Below are positions 33,827-41,521 of a stretch of 64,000 nucleotides of DNA, in pieces. The stretch spans positions 1-64,000 of the forward strand of contig NZ_AJLJ01000366.1 in the NCBI RefSeq assembly GCF_000317245.1. Reading direction: 5' to 3'. Below the pieces are notes generated by a model that ran no database searches, was not told where the DNA came from, and saw only the letters and a list, made by a program, of their open reading frames with translations. This stretch comes from Fischerella muscicola SAG 1427-1 = PCC 73103. GTDB taxonomy: Bacteria; Cyanobacteriota; Cyanobacteriia; Cyanobacteriales; Nostocaceae. The first letter of the stretch is position 1. Every line of letters begins with the position of its first letter. The translations under genes and the position numbers were made by a program.

Positions 33827-34249
33827 CTAATTTCGTTGCATTTTCAGTAATTCTTGAGGAGAAGCTAACAACTTGATTTTTGTATAAAGAATTTCTCGCT
33901 GGTGATTCAAGATAAATTGCCATAAAACGTTGACACCACACCAAGAAGTTTGTGCTTTTCCTGTCACCTGAAATTGGATAAGATCTTCTTCTAAAACTTC
34001 AGAGACTCCTTGTTGAGGATAAGCTTTAATACCTAGAGCTTCTTGTTTTAAATAATAAGCGATCGCTTCTGGCCCTACTATTCCAGATTCAAATGGCGGA
34101 TGCATAACACCATCATTTGCAAATAAATTAGCAGTAGCATCAAAATCTCCTGCATTTAAGGTTTGAAAGTAACCGAGGATCGTTGCTTCTGTGACTCCCT
34201 CAATATTTAACTCTTGTATAGTATTTGCAGATGATTGTGATAAAACCAT
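33827..34249 (-). CDS. CTDH: C-terminal-domain homologue of orange carotenoid protein
   Basis: 140 residues with the NTF2-like fold of the OCP C-terminal domain: GYFQTLNAGDFDATANLFANDGVMHPPFESGIVGPEAI-type sequence throughout. Two aromatic positions that bind the carotenoid in OCP are kept (a Tyr in IAYYLKQE near 65 and Trp 110 in NVLWQF). Cys 104 in TSWCGVNV matches the Cys that I recall forming an inter-subunit disulfide in Anabaena CTDH (about position 103). CTDHs bind and deliver carotenoids, including to HCPs. An HCP gene lies upstream on the same strand, matching the known HCP-CTDH pairing. Confidence 0.88.
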   Translation of the reverse strand: MVLSQSSANTIQELNIEGVTEATILGYFQTLNAGDFDATANLFANDGVMHPPFESGIVGPEAIAYYLKQEALGIKAYPQQGVSEVLEEDLIQFQVTGKAQTSWCGVNVLWQFILNHQREILYTKIKLLASPQELLKMQRN

Positions 34250-34709
34250 AAAATTAGCTCCGAATTATATTTCCATTAATTTACAAATAATAACCACCAC
34301 AAAACCTGCTGCTAGAGATGTATTTTTTGTATTGGTTAAGTGTTTGATTAATTCGTAACGAATTCTATGCGGAAATACTCTGCGTACCTCCGCGTTGACT
34401 TTGCGTGCTTCTGCGTTTGAAACGCAAGGCTGGGTTGCACTATGCTATGCTTGACTTAACAAAAATTAAGATAGCTGTTAGGTTTCCAACCACCAACACT
34501 TAATATAAAAAATGCTCTTCACTTTTCCCAATCCGTTGATAGGGATATAAAGAGCAATTTAGTAGTTGGAAATAAGGGAAAATGGCAAGGGAGAGAGATC
34601 ACAAATTAATTGAGGCAGGATATCAGAACACTTGAGGTAGCTACAATGAAGTGTGTACAAGGTGTGCAAAAAATTTCGCTTGTTCTTTACTCCTGATTTC
34701 TTGATATGC
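34250..34709. other. intergenic region between CTDH and HCP genes
   Basis: 460 bp without a supported gene. It contains a cyanobacterial-type repeat with TCTGCGTACCTCCGCGTT and GCGTGCTTCTGCGTTTG around 34380-34420 and presumably the CTDH promoter. The gap suggests that the two genes need not share one transcript. Confidence 0.45.
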
Positions 34710-35231
34710 TTACTCAGCGAGAGGATCAACACCCATTTCAGTTACAACTTTACGAAGCACAGTGATTTGTTGACCGAAATCGAGTTCTTTGAGTGTTTCA
34801 AATACCTGTAAACCATCACGAGACAGTTGATAATTAGATGGCATGGGAACAACGAAGCCTTTAACCATCAGTTCTGATAGTTCGTACCAGAAAGCTAGTT
34901 TGGTGTTGGCACTGAGGATACCATAGGAGCGGCAGAACTGAGTATTTTTCTTTGCAGCCAGGTCACGCATTACTTGTAACTGTTCTGCATGATTCATCTG
35001 CTTAATTTGACTCAGCAGACCTTCAGCTAATTGTAAACGGGCAGCGCCTGTAGCTGCTGGAGTAATCGAACGTCCCATTTCAGTGTAAGCGTACCAAAGT
35101 ACTGCTAATTGGTCGTCTACACTCAATTTTGTAAATACAGCCACAGTCGATGCAACAGCATCACCTATTTGGTTACTATAGTTAAAAGTTTTGGCAAAGC
35201 GGCTTTGTGCTGAATCAGTAGTAAATGTCAT
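34710..35231 (-). CDS. helical carotenoid protein (HCP), N-terminal-domain homologue of OCP
   Basis: 173 residues, all-helical, matching the OCP N-terminal carotenoid-binding domain: VDDQLAVLWYAYTEMGR, TPAATGAARLQLAEGLL and FGQQITVLRKVVTEMG. Carotenoid-contacting aromatics equivalent to OCP Trp41, Tyr44 and Trp110 are seen at Trp46, Tyr49 and Trp115 (KLAFWYEL). HCPs bind carotenoid and quench singlet oxygen; some also quench phycobilisomes. It is a stand-alone domain without the C-terminal half, which is encoded separately downstream as CTDH. Confidence 0.9.
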   Translation of the reverse strand: MTFTTDSAQSRFAKTFNYSNQIGDAVASTVAVFTKLSVDDQLAVLWYAYTEMGRSITPAATGAARLQLAEGLLSQIKQMNHAEQLQVMRDLAAKKNTQFCRSYGILSANTKLAFWYELSELMVKGFVVPMPSNYQLSRDGLQVFETLKELDFGQQITVLRKVVTEMGVDPLAE

Positions 35232-35431
35232 GATCGCACCTCAGTCGATAGTTCAATACGCTGGGAATCGTTAAAAGCATTGTTGTGCTCTTGATATACA
35301 TATTGCATTATTTATTTACAAACTGCAAATAAAATTTACAAATACCACGCCTAAAAAATAGCAAATGTATGCATTGACTGGATAGTGTAGAATAAACACG
35401 CCGTGGGTATGGCAACTTTTAGATAAGATAA

Positions 35432-36388
35432 ATGAATCAATTGCCAGGAACAAACAGTACTGAAGTTAAACAAAAAGCTGTTGAGTTAGGATTTCACAAA
35501 GTAGGAATAGCTGCTGTCGATGGGACAAATGATCAACAGATAGAGCAGTTGCGAGCATGGATCGAGCTTGGTTATCATGCCGACATGGAATGGATGACTT
35601 CCCTCAAGCGTCAAGATATTAGATTAGTGATGAGTGAAGTGCGATCGCTAATTTGTGTAGCGCTGAACTATTACACCCCACATCAACGTCCTGGAGGTGA
35701 AGAGTATGGCAAAATTTCTCGTTATGCTTGGGGACGAGATTATCACAAAGTTATCCATAAAAAATTGAAAGCACTTTCTAACTGGTTGCAGGGACAAGGT
35801 GAAAACATCCAAGCGCGGTATTATGCAGATACAGGGCCAGTGCAAGATAAAGTCTGGGCGCAAAAAGCTGGAATCGGCTGGATTGCCAAAAATGGTAATG
35901 TGATTACACGGGAATATGGCTCTTGGGTGTTCTTAGGAGAAGTGCTAACAAACTTGGAATTAGATCCAGATAAACCCCATACACAACATTGTGGAAATTG
36001 TACTCGCTGTCTAGAAGCTTGTCCTACAGATGCTATAACTAGTCCGTTTGTGGTAGACGCCAATCGCTGCATTGCTTATCATACAATTGAAAATCGCCAG
36101 GAAAAATTACCAGAAGCGATCGCATCCAATTTACAAGGTTGGGTTGCTGGTTGTGATATTTGCCAAGATGTTTGTCCTTGGAACCAGCGTTTTGCTAGTC
36201 CAACTGATGTGGAAGAATTTCAGCCATATCCTGGGAATATTGCGCCCAAGCTGGTAGAATTAGCCCAAATCTCAGATCATGAGTGGGATGAACGATTTCC
36301 AGCATCGGCATTACGGCGAATTAAGCCAGAAATGTTACGACGGAATGCCCGTGCTAATCTAAACGCATTCCAACAGGCACAAGAATGA
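35432..36388 (+). CDS. queG: epoxyqueuosine reductase
   Basis: A 318-residue cobalamin-dependent iron-sulfur enzyme catalysing the last step of queuosine synthesis in tRNA. Two [4Fe-4S] motifs are clear: HCGNCTRCLEACPTDAI and GCDICQDVCPWNQ, with the PTDAI-following RCIAYHTIE block. The N-terminal domain has the YYADTGPVQDKVWAQKAG signature with the conserved Asp. Normal length. Its stop overlaps the ATG of the HAD phosphatase gene by four bases. Confidence 0.93.
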   Translation: MNQLPGTNSTEVKQKAVELGFHKVGIAAVDGTNDQQIEQLRAWIELGYHADMEWMTSLKRQDIRLVMSEVRSLICVALNYYTPHQRPGGEEYGKISRYAWGRDYHKVIHKKLKALSNWLQGQGENIQARYYADTGPVQDKVWAQKAGIGWIAKNGNVITREYGSWVFLGEVLTNLELDPDKPHTQHCGNCTRCLEACPTDAITSPFVVDANRCIAYHTIENRQEKLPEAIASNLQGWVAGCDICQDVCPWNQRFASPTDVEEFQPYPGNIAPKLVELAQISDHEWDERFPASALRRIKPEMLRRNARANLNAFQQAQE

Positions 36389-37020
36389 CCCAGAAAGTTA
36401 TTATTTTTGATTTTGATGGCACAATCGCTGATACAGTAGACGCACTTGTAAGTATAGCCAATCGTTTAGCTAAAGAGTTTGGTTATGTGCAAATTACTCC
36501 AGAAGAACTAGCTTTATTGAGAAACTTAACTTCTAGAGAAATTATTAGTTACTCAGGTATTTCTGTATTCAGAATACCTTTTTTAGTTAAAAAAGTCAAA
36601 GGAGAATTAAAAAGTAAAATACCAGAACTTAAACCAATTGCAGGCATGAAAGAAGCCTTAATAGATCTAAAAAATGCAGGTCATCATTTAGGAATTATCA
36701 CGTCTAATTCTAAAGACAATGTCACAGAATTCTTAAAATTTAATGAATTAGATAATCTATTTGAATTTATTTATTCAGGTATAACGATTTTTGGTAAAAC
36801 AACAATTATTAATAATGTGCTAAGACAAAAACAACTCAAAGTAGAAGAAGTAATTTATGTTGGAGATGAAACCAGAGATATCGAAGCTTCTAAAAAATCC
36901 AACATTAAAGTAGTAGCAGTAACTTGGGGCTTTAATTCTCCAGAAGTCTTAGCTAAACAAAAACCCAATTATTTGATTCACCACCCCAGTGAATTACTAG
37001 AGGTGGTAAATAATAGTTAA
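36385..37020 (+). CDS. HAD-superfamily phosphatase
   Basis: A 211-residue HAD-IA hydrolase: motif I DFDGTIADT (nucleophile Asp near 9), motif II in IITSNS, the Lys before NNVLRQKQL, and motif IV YVGDETRDIEA. A helical cap lies between motifs I and II. It probably dephosphorylates a small phosphorylated metabolite, like phosphoglycolate-phosphatase relatives; the substrate is not defined. It is translationally coupled to queG (ATGA overlap). Confidence 0.85.
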   Translation: MTQKVIIFDFDGTIADTVDALVSIANRLAKEFGYVQITPEELALLRNLTSREIISYSGISVFRIPFLVKKVKGELKSKIPELKPIAGMKEALIDLKNAGHHLGIITSNSKDNVTEFLKFNELDNLFEFIYSGITIFGKTTIINNVLRQKQLKVEEVIYVGDETRDIEASKKSNIKVVAVTWGFNSPEVLAKQKPNYLIHHPSELLEVVNNS

Positions 37021-37064
37021 ACGTCTATTGTCAAAATTATTCCCACAAATAACTAATGACTATT

Positions 37065-37092
37065 GTACAGACGCGATGAATCGCGTCTCTAC
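37065..37092. repeat. 28-bp palindrome, GAGACGCGAT family, with flanking direct repeats
   Basis: GTACAGACGCGAT, centre GA, then ATCGCGTCTCTAC: one mismatch to a perfect palindrome. A 14-base direct repeat, ACTAATGACTATTG, flanks it at 37052-37065 and 37091-37104, overlapping the ends. The right copy covers the stop codon of the 95-residue protein gene. Confidence 0.7.
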
Positions 37093-37098
37093 TAATGA

Positions 37099-37386
37099 CT
37101 ATTGCTGAGGTCTAATTTCTTCTGCCATTGCTTTATAGTCATCAGGATTAGCTGTTGATTTTGCCTCTGTTTTTTGCTCCTCTGATTCAGGCATTTGATA
37201 TTCTGGCGCAGTGGCGTCTTGGGCTGCTTTTTCACCTTTGCCTACACTAAATTTTTGTGCTGCTTGATAATCTTTGTCCATATCAACACTAGGCGCTTTT
37301 GCTTCACCACTGGCAATTTCTTCAGCAACTAGTTTTGCATCTTCAGTAGAAGCTTGCTCAACATTTGGTTTAATTTCTTCAGACAT
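37099..37386 (-). CDS. small acidic, probably disordered protein
   Basis: 95 residues, very rich in Glu, Ala, Lys and Gln, with no hydrophobic core, so intrinsically disordered (EEIASGEAKAPSV, MPESEEQKTEAKS). A strong ribosome binding site (GAGGGG) lies about six bases upstream of the ATG, supporting a real gene. Function unknown. The repeat at 37065-37104 overlaps its stop codon. Confidence 0.65.
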   Translation of the reverse strand: MSEEIKPNVEQASTEDAKLVAEEIASGEAKAPSVDMDKDYQAAQKFSVGKGEKAAQDATAPEYQMPESEEQKTEAKSTANPDDYKAMAEEIRPQQ

Positions 37387-37517
37387 AAGAATCCCCTCTG
37401 ATAATTTTTTGTTTATGTTGAGATTCTATCAAAGTCAACCAATTCAAACTTGATATCTGTAGATAGATATTTCTCCTCTATTGAAAGATAGATAAATTAA
37501 ATTATTCGTGAATAACA

Positions 37518-37550
37518 AGATCCCCGACTTCTTTGAGAAGTCGGGGATCT
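37518..37550. repeat. REP-like hairpin, copy 1 (GATCCCCGACTTCT family)
   Basis: AGATCCCCGACTTCT, loop TTG, then the exact reverse complement, a 15-bp perfect stem. A second copy is at 38772-38805. The two flank the ABC ATPase and acetyltransferase genes. As a structure downstream of the acetyltransferase gene, it could act as a transcript end. Confidence 0.75.
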
Positions 37551-37582
37551 GAATTCTCGATTTTCAAAATCAAAGAGGGATA

Positions 37583-37993
37583 CTATACTTGATTCCTCAA
37601 CCATTTACCGACTACTAATTCTAGGCAGGTTTCTTTTTTGGTAAAGCCAAGTTTTTTGTAAAAATCAATAGTATCATCTGTGCATAAACAGACGTGTTGC
37701 CCTTGTAATTGTGCTAATAGAGTTCGCATCATGGTAGTGGCAATACCTTGATGGCGATAAGGGCTAAATGTCCAAACATCGACAATGTAAGCATTACAAA
37801 TGCCATCAGATAAAACACGAGCAGTTCCAATGATGCGATCGCCTGCATAAGCAATACAAGTTGCATAGCTATTAGCAAACGATACTCTTAGTAGTTCTGG
37901 ACTTCTACCATTGTCAAATTTATCTTGACTGAGCGTTGCTTTCATTTCCTCCCAGTCAACATTTTCTAGATCACGTTTGTAGGTGATGATCAT
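37583..37993 (-). CDS. GNAT-family N-acetyltransferase
   Basis: A 136-residue small GNAT protein. Acetyl-CoA-binding motif A is visible in YIVDVWTFSPYRHQGIATTMMRTLL (R/Q-x-x-G-x-A pattern), with the preceding GTARVLSDG strand pair and the C-terminal FYKKLGFTKKE motif B. The acceptor is unknown. Its ATG overlaps the stop of the MacB-type ATPase gene by four bases, so it is co-translated with that transporter subunit. Confidence 0.82.
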   Translation of the reverse strand: MIITYKRDLENVDWEEMKATLSQDKFDNGRSPELLRVSFANSYATCIAYAGDRIIGTARVLSDGICNAYIVDVWTFSPYRHQGIATTMMRTLLAQLQGQHVCLCTDDTIDFYKKLGFTKKETCLELVVGKWLRNQV

Positions 37994-38715
37994 GATACTG
38001 CCATCTGAGTCAAGTCAGCTGGGGTGAGGTGAGAATGTACCACTTGTCCATCACGAAACCAAACAATACGTTGAGTTTTGCGGGCAACATCTGGTTCGTG
38101 AGTTACCATCACGACAGTAATTCCAGTAGTATTAAGTTCAGTAAAAATATCCAATACTTCTTGGGTGGTACGGGAATCAAGCGCACCAGTGGGTTCGTCT
38201 GCTAGAAGTAACACGGGACGATTGACAATTGCACGAGCGATCGCTACCCTTTGTTGTTGTCCCCCAGATAATTGATTCGGTTTGTTGTTGATACGGTTTT
38301 CCAAACCTACTCGCTTCAAAGCTTCGGCGGCGCGATCGCGTCTTTCCGCAGAGTCCACACTAGCATAAACCATCGGCAACATCACATTTTCTAGTGCTGA
38401 TAGCTGGGGTAAAAGGTGAAATTGCTGAAAGACAAAGCCAATTTTTTTATTGCGAATGTGAGCAAGTTCGGTATCATCCATTTGTGCCACATCCAGATTA
38501 TCTAAATAGTAATGTCCTGATGTCGGGCGATCCAAACAGCCGATAATATTCATCGCTGTGGATTTACCAGAACCAGATGGCCCCATAATTGAACAATATT
38601 CGCCCTTGTCGATCACTAAATTTACATCATTAAGTGCTTTGACTTCAGTTTCATCACTGCCGTAGATTTTAAAGATATTTTCTAGTTGAATGATTGATGA
38701 TTTATTATTTATCAT
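37990..38715 (-). CDS. MacB-type ABC transporter ATP-binding protein
   Basis: A 241-residue ATPase of the MacB/LolD/FtsE class. Walker A is GPSGSGKST, signature LSGGQQQRVAIARAI, Walker B LLLADEPTGALDS, switch TVVMVTHEPDVA, and the FQQFHLLPQLSALENV block is typical. It most likely energises the MacB-like permease encoded 1.6 kb upstream on the same strand. The two genes are now split by an Rpn-family gene and tandem repeats. It overlaps the downstream GNAT gene. Confidence 0.88.
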   Translation of the reverse strand: MINNKSSIIQLENIFKIYGSDETEVKALNDVNLVIDKGEYCSIMGPSGSGKSTAMNIIGCLDRPTSGHYYLDNLDVAQMDDTELAHIRNKKIGFVFQQFHLLPQLSALENVMLPMVYASVDSAERRDRAAEALKRVGLENRINNKPNQLSGGQQQRVAIARAIVNRPVLLLADEPTGALDSRTTQEVLDIFTELNTTGITVVMVTHEPDVARKTQRIVWFRDGQVVHSHLTPADLTQMAVS

Positions 38716-38771
38716 TTGTTATTTGTCCTCCTATATTTATTATCTCTACTCATCTCTTTATCTGAGAAACA

Positions 38772-38805
38772 AGATCCCCGACTTCTTTTGAGAAGTTGGG
38801 GATCT
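38772..38805. repeat. REP-like hairpin, copy 2 (GATCCCCGACTTCT family)
   Basis: AGATCCCCGACTTCT, loop TTTG, then AGAAGTTGGGGATCT: 15-bp stem with one G-U position. It matches copy 1 at 37518-37550 and sits just upstream of the ATPase gene start. Confidence 0.75.
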
Positions 38806-38943
38806 AAGCTCTGCGATGCTTACCAATTTTTCTCTAGTTTCGTTAACTCCCACAGCAGGAATAAAAAATCAAGCCAAATACCTACACCTGGTAATATCAA
38901 ATTTTTGGGTGGGACAAGAGTAAAAATGTTTATATAAGTTTCT

Positions 38944-39090
38944 AGCTCTCAGCTTCATTATTGAAGTTCTAAACTTGGATGTTGAAGCTTTGAACTCAAA
39001 GTTTTTAGTTTCAAATGAGAAATTTCATGTTCTGAACTCGGATAATGAACCTTAAAGCTTGAAAAGTGAACTTCTGAGGTTGAATGATGG
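38944..39090. repeat. degenerate 21-bp tandem repeat array (7 units)
   Basis: Seven consecutive 21-bp units, aligned without gaps. The approximate consensus, less its last base, is AGTTCTGAACTTGGATAATG; most units end in GA. Units have diverged strongly but keep the exact period. The array lies just 3' of the Rpn-family gene. A GTTCGCGTAGCGGCTCC repeat and a HIP1 site follow it. Confidence 0.65.
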
Positions 39091-39169
39091 TGTAACAGAG
39101 GCGTTCGCGTAGCGGCTCCTTTGGAGCATCGCACGATTCAAACTCAATATACAATGCGATCGCTTGCAT

Positions 39170-39979
39170 TTAAGGCTGCTGTTGTGCTATTTTCCTAACT
39201 GCTTCAATCTCAACTTCTAATTGTTGAGCTATTTCTTCGACACTCACTCCCGCTTTTAGCAATAGCGGAACAGCAGCTAACTTACCTTGTTGTAGTCCTT
39301 GTTGTAGCCCTTCTTCGCGTCCTTCTTCTAATGCTTCTTGGTAAACTCTAGTTTGTTTTAATTCGCTCAATTTCAGCATATCTTCCACCTCTTGGCGGCT
39401 TAATTGGGGAAATTTGTAGACTATGATTGTCTCGATTAAATCTATTATCGCTCTTGCAGATAAACGATCTGCTCTCTGTTGTCTTGCTTGTGCAATCAGT
39501 TCTCTAGCGTAGTTAGCGGCATTTTCTTCTGATTCTACTACTAACTTCACAACACCAATACCCAAAGACTTGCTGGCTGAGGATTCAAGTTCATCAAGAT
39601 AAACACGCTGCACTTTGGAACTTTCTAGTAAAACCTGATAGAGTCTGTTTTCATCTGGTTCCAGGTTGCGTTTGGGGTAAATAATCACAGCGTACCAGTC
39701 GTAGGTAGATGGATTTTGGTCTAAATATAGGAATAGTTCAGCAAATACCCGGTGATAGAGAAATTGATCTTTTTGAAACTGGACTTCACATAAATATACT
39801 GTTTTGTCTGGACTGTCTTCGGGTGGTAGAAATACACCATCAATACGAAAAGCAGTTTGTTTAATTTCTACCGAACGGAACTGATAATCTTGACTATTGC
39901 TGGGAGAGTGTCCAATCAACTCAAAGAAAATACTAGGAAACTCTGCAAAGAGTTGGTAAAAAATACTGTCTGTTTTCAC
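39170..39979 (-). CDS. Rpn-family recombination-promoting nuclease/putative transposase
   Basis: 269 residues of the DUF2887/Rpn type. The N-terminal PD-(D/E)xK nuclease fold shows FRIDGVFLPP (Asp 47) and CEVQFQKD (Glu 65, Gln 67), followed by the conserved DWYAVIIYP strand. A helical middle and a charged C-terminal tail follow, with EGREEGLQQGLQQG repeats and a short helix-turn-helix-like end (AGVSVEEIAQQL). Relatives cut DNA and promote recombination; they are multicopy and mobile-like in cyanobacteria. It lies between MacB-type permease and ATPase genes, with 21-bp tandem arrays on both sides. Confidence 0.85.
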   Translation of the reverse strand: MKTDSIFYQLFAEFPSIFFELIGHSPSNSQDYQFRSVEIKQTAFRIDGVFLPPEDSPDKTVYLCEVQFQKDQFLYHRVFAELFLYLDQNPSTYDWYAVIIYPKRNLEPDENRLYQVLLESSKVQRVYLDELESSASKSLGIGVVKLVVESEENAANYARELIAQARQQRADRLSARAIIDLIETIIVYKFPQLSRQEVEDMLKLSELKQTRVYQEALEEGREEGLQQGLQQGKLAAVPLLLKAGVSVEEIAQQLEVEIEAVRKIAQQQP

Positions 39980-40132
39980 TTTTGCCGTTGCTGCAAAAAT
40001 TACATTTTTGCATACTACGTTCTTAATCTACAATGCGATCGCGTAGCTGTTCCTGATGCCTCCGCCACACTTGCGCGAACTGAGTATTGCTTGCACTCAT
40101 CACAGTTATTTAATTCTGCCTGAGTAGTTAAA

Positions 40133-40258
40133 GAAACATGCCGATGTTATAACAAAACATGCTGATGTTATAAGGAAACATGGCAATGTTATAAAGAAAC
40201 ATCCCGGTGTCATAACGAAACATGGCGATGTTATAAAGAAACATCCTGATGCTTTGTA
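40133..40258. repeat. 21-bp tandem repeat array (6 units) with internal dyads
   Basis: Six gap-free 21-bp units. Consensus less its last base is GAAACATGCCGATGTTATAA. Each unit contains the dyad AACAT-4-ATGTT, so the array presents the same small palindrome every two helical turns. It is 5' of the Rpn-family gene and 3' of the permease gene. The last unit is partial in sequence match. Confidence 0.8.
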
Positions 40259-40303
40259 GTAACGCTTCAGCGCTAAAGCACTCACTACAAACCTTTCATA
40301 AAA

Positions 40304-41521
40304 TCAAGCGCTTCTTAAGGCTACAATTGGGTCGAGTTGAGCAGCACGACGAGCAGGAACAACGCCAAAGAATAAACCTATACCACCAGAAACGCCGACT
40401 GTAAGACTAATGGCGACAACAGAAAGACCTGCATCTAATGGTGTTAAGGCTGCTACTAACAAAATACCACCGACACCGATCGCAGTCCCAATTAAACCAC
40501 CTGCTGCTGAAAGAATCACGGCTTCAATGATGAACTGTAATAATATATCTTGCTGGGTTGCACCAATTGCTTTCCGCAGTCCGATTTCTTGAGTACGTTC
40601 GGTGACAGAGACAAGCATGATATTCATGATACCGATACCACCGACAATTAGAGAAATAGCTGCGATCGCTGCTAGCATGATTGTCAATGCACTGGTGATT
40701 TGACCAATAGTTTGCATTGCATCTTTTTGAGTGCGGATTGTAAAATCATCTTCACCATTGATGTTGTGTCGCTGACGGAGCAAATTTGTAATTTGAAACT
40801 CTGCCGCATCAACACTATTCGCATCACGAGCCGAGAGGACAATATAATCTAGACCGATGCCATAGGGAGAATTTCGTCCCACCAATCGGTTTGCAGATGT
40901 GGTGATTGGTATTAGTGCTGCTTCATCATAATCTGCACCCAAGCTTGAGCCTTTAGCCTCCAGTACACCAATGACTTGAAAGCTGGAATCTTTGATTCGT
41001 AGTTGTGCGCCCACAGGATTACTACTACCAAAAAGTCTTTCTGCCAATTTCGCACCCAGCACCGTAACTTGATTATTCCGCTTAGTATCTACTTCGGTGA
41101 AAAACCGTCCTTTAGCAGTGTCGAAATCCCGCACCTCTGGGAAAGTGGAAGTTGTGCCAATAATGTTGACATTGGTATTGCGGTTACGGTAAGTCACTAC
41201 TTGTCTTCTGTTCAACTCTGGCGCAACTCCTGCTACTGTTGGTACTTGAGTAGCGATCGCATCTGCATCAGCCAAAACAAGAGTTTTCGGTACTTCAAAA
41301 GAAATACGCTGAGTTTCTCGATTTCCAGGAAGCACAAACAGCACATTTGGCCCTAAAGATTCTAACTGTTTATTGACATACTTTTGTCCAGCTTCACCAA
41401 TACCAACCATAGCAATTACCGAAGCATTGCCAATGACAATACCTAACATGGTAAGCGTGCTACGTAATTTATTAGATAGCAGGGTTTTACCTGCCATTTT
41501 GATACTTTCTGCTAGGTTCAT
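40304..41521 (-). CDS. MacB-like ABC transporter permease
   Basis: 405 residues with the MacB/FtsX topology: an N-terminal helix (LTMLGIVIGNASVIAMVGI), a large periplasmic MacB_PCD domain (about residues 45-270), and three C-terminal helices with the signature RTQEIGLRKAIGATQQDIL. It lacks the fused ATPase of E. coli MacB; the ATPase is a separate gene. Together with the adaptor directly upstream (four-base ATGA overlap) it forms a MacAB-type exporter for peptides, lipids or antibiotics through an outer-membrane channel. Confidence 0.88.
   Translation of the reverse strand: MNLAESIKMAGKTLLSNKLRSTLTMLGIVIGNASVIAMVGIGEAGQKYVNKQLESLGPNVLFVLPGNRETQRISFEVPKTLVLADADAIATQVPTVAGVAPELNRRQVVTYRNRNTNVNIIGTTSTFPEVRDFDTAKGRFFTEVDTKRNNQVTVLGAKLAERLFGSSNPVGAQLRIKDSSFQVIGVLEAKGSSLGADYDEAALIPITTSANRLVGRNSPYGIGLDYIVLSARDANSVDAAEFQITNLLRQRHNINGEDDFTIRTQKDAMQTIGQITSALTIMLAAIAAISLIVGGIGIMNIMLVSVTERTQEIGLRKAIGATQQDILLQFIIEAVILSAAGGLIGTAIGVGGILLVAALTPLDAGLSVVAISLTVGVSGGIGLFFGVVPARRAAQLDPIVALRSA

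Noticed and set aside
40133..40258. CRISPR-like array
   Set aside because: Repeats are directly tandem at 21 bp with no unique spacers and no cas genes nearby.
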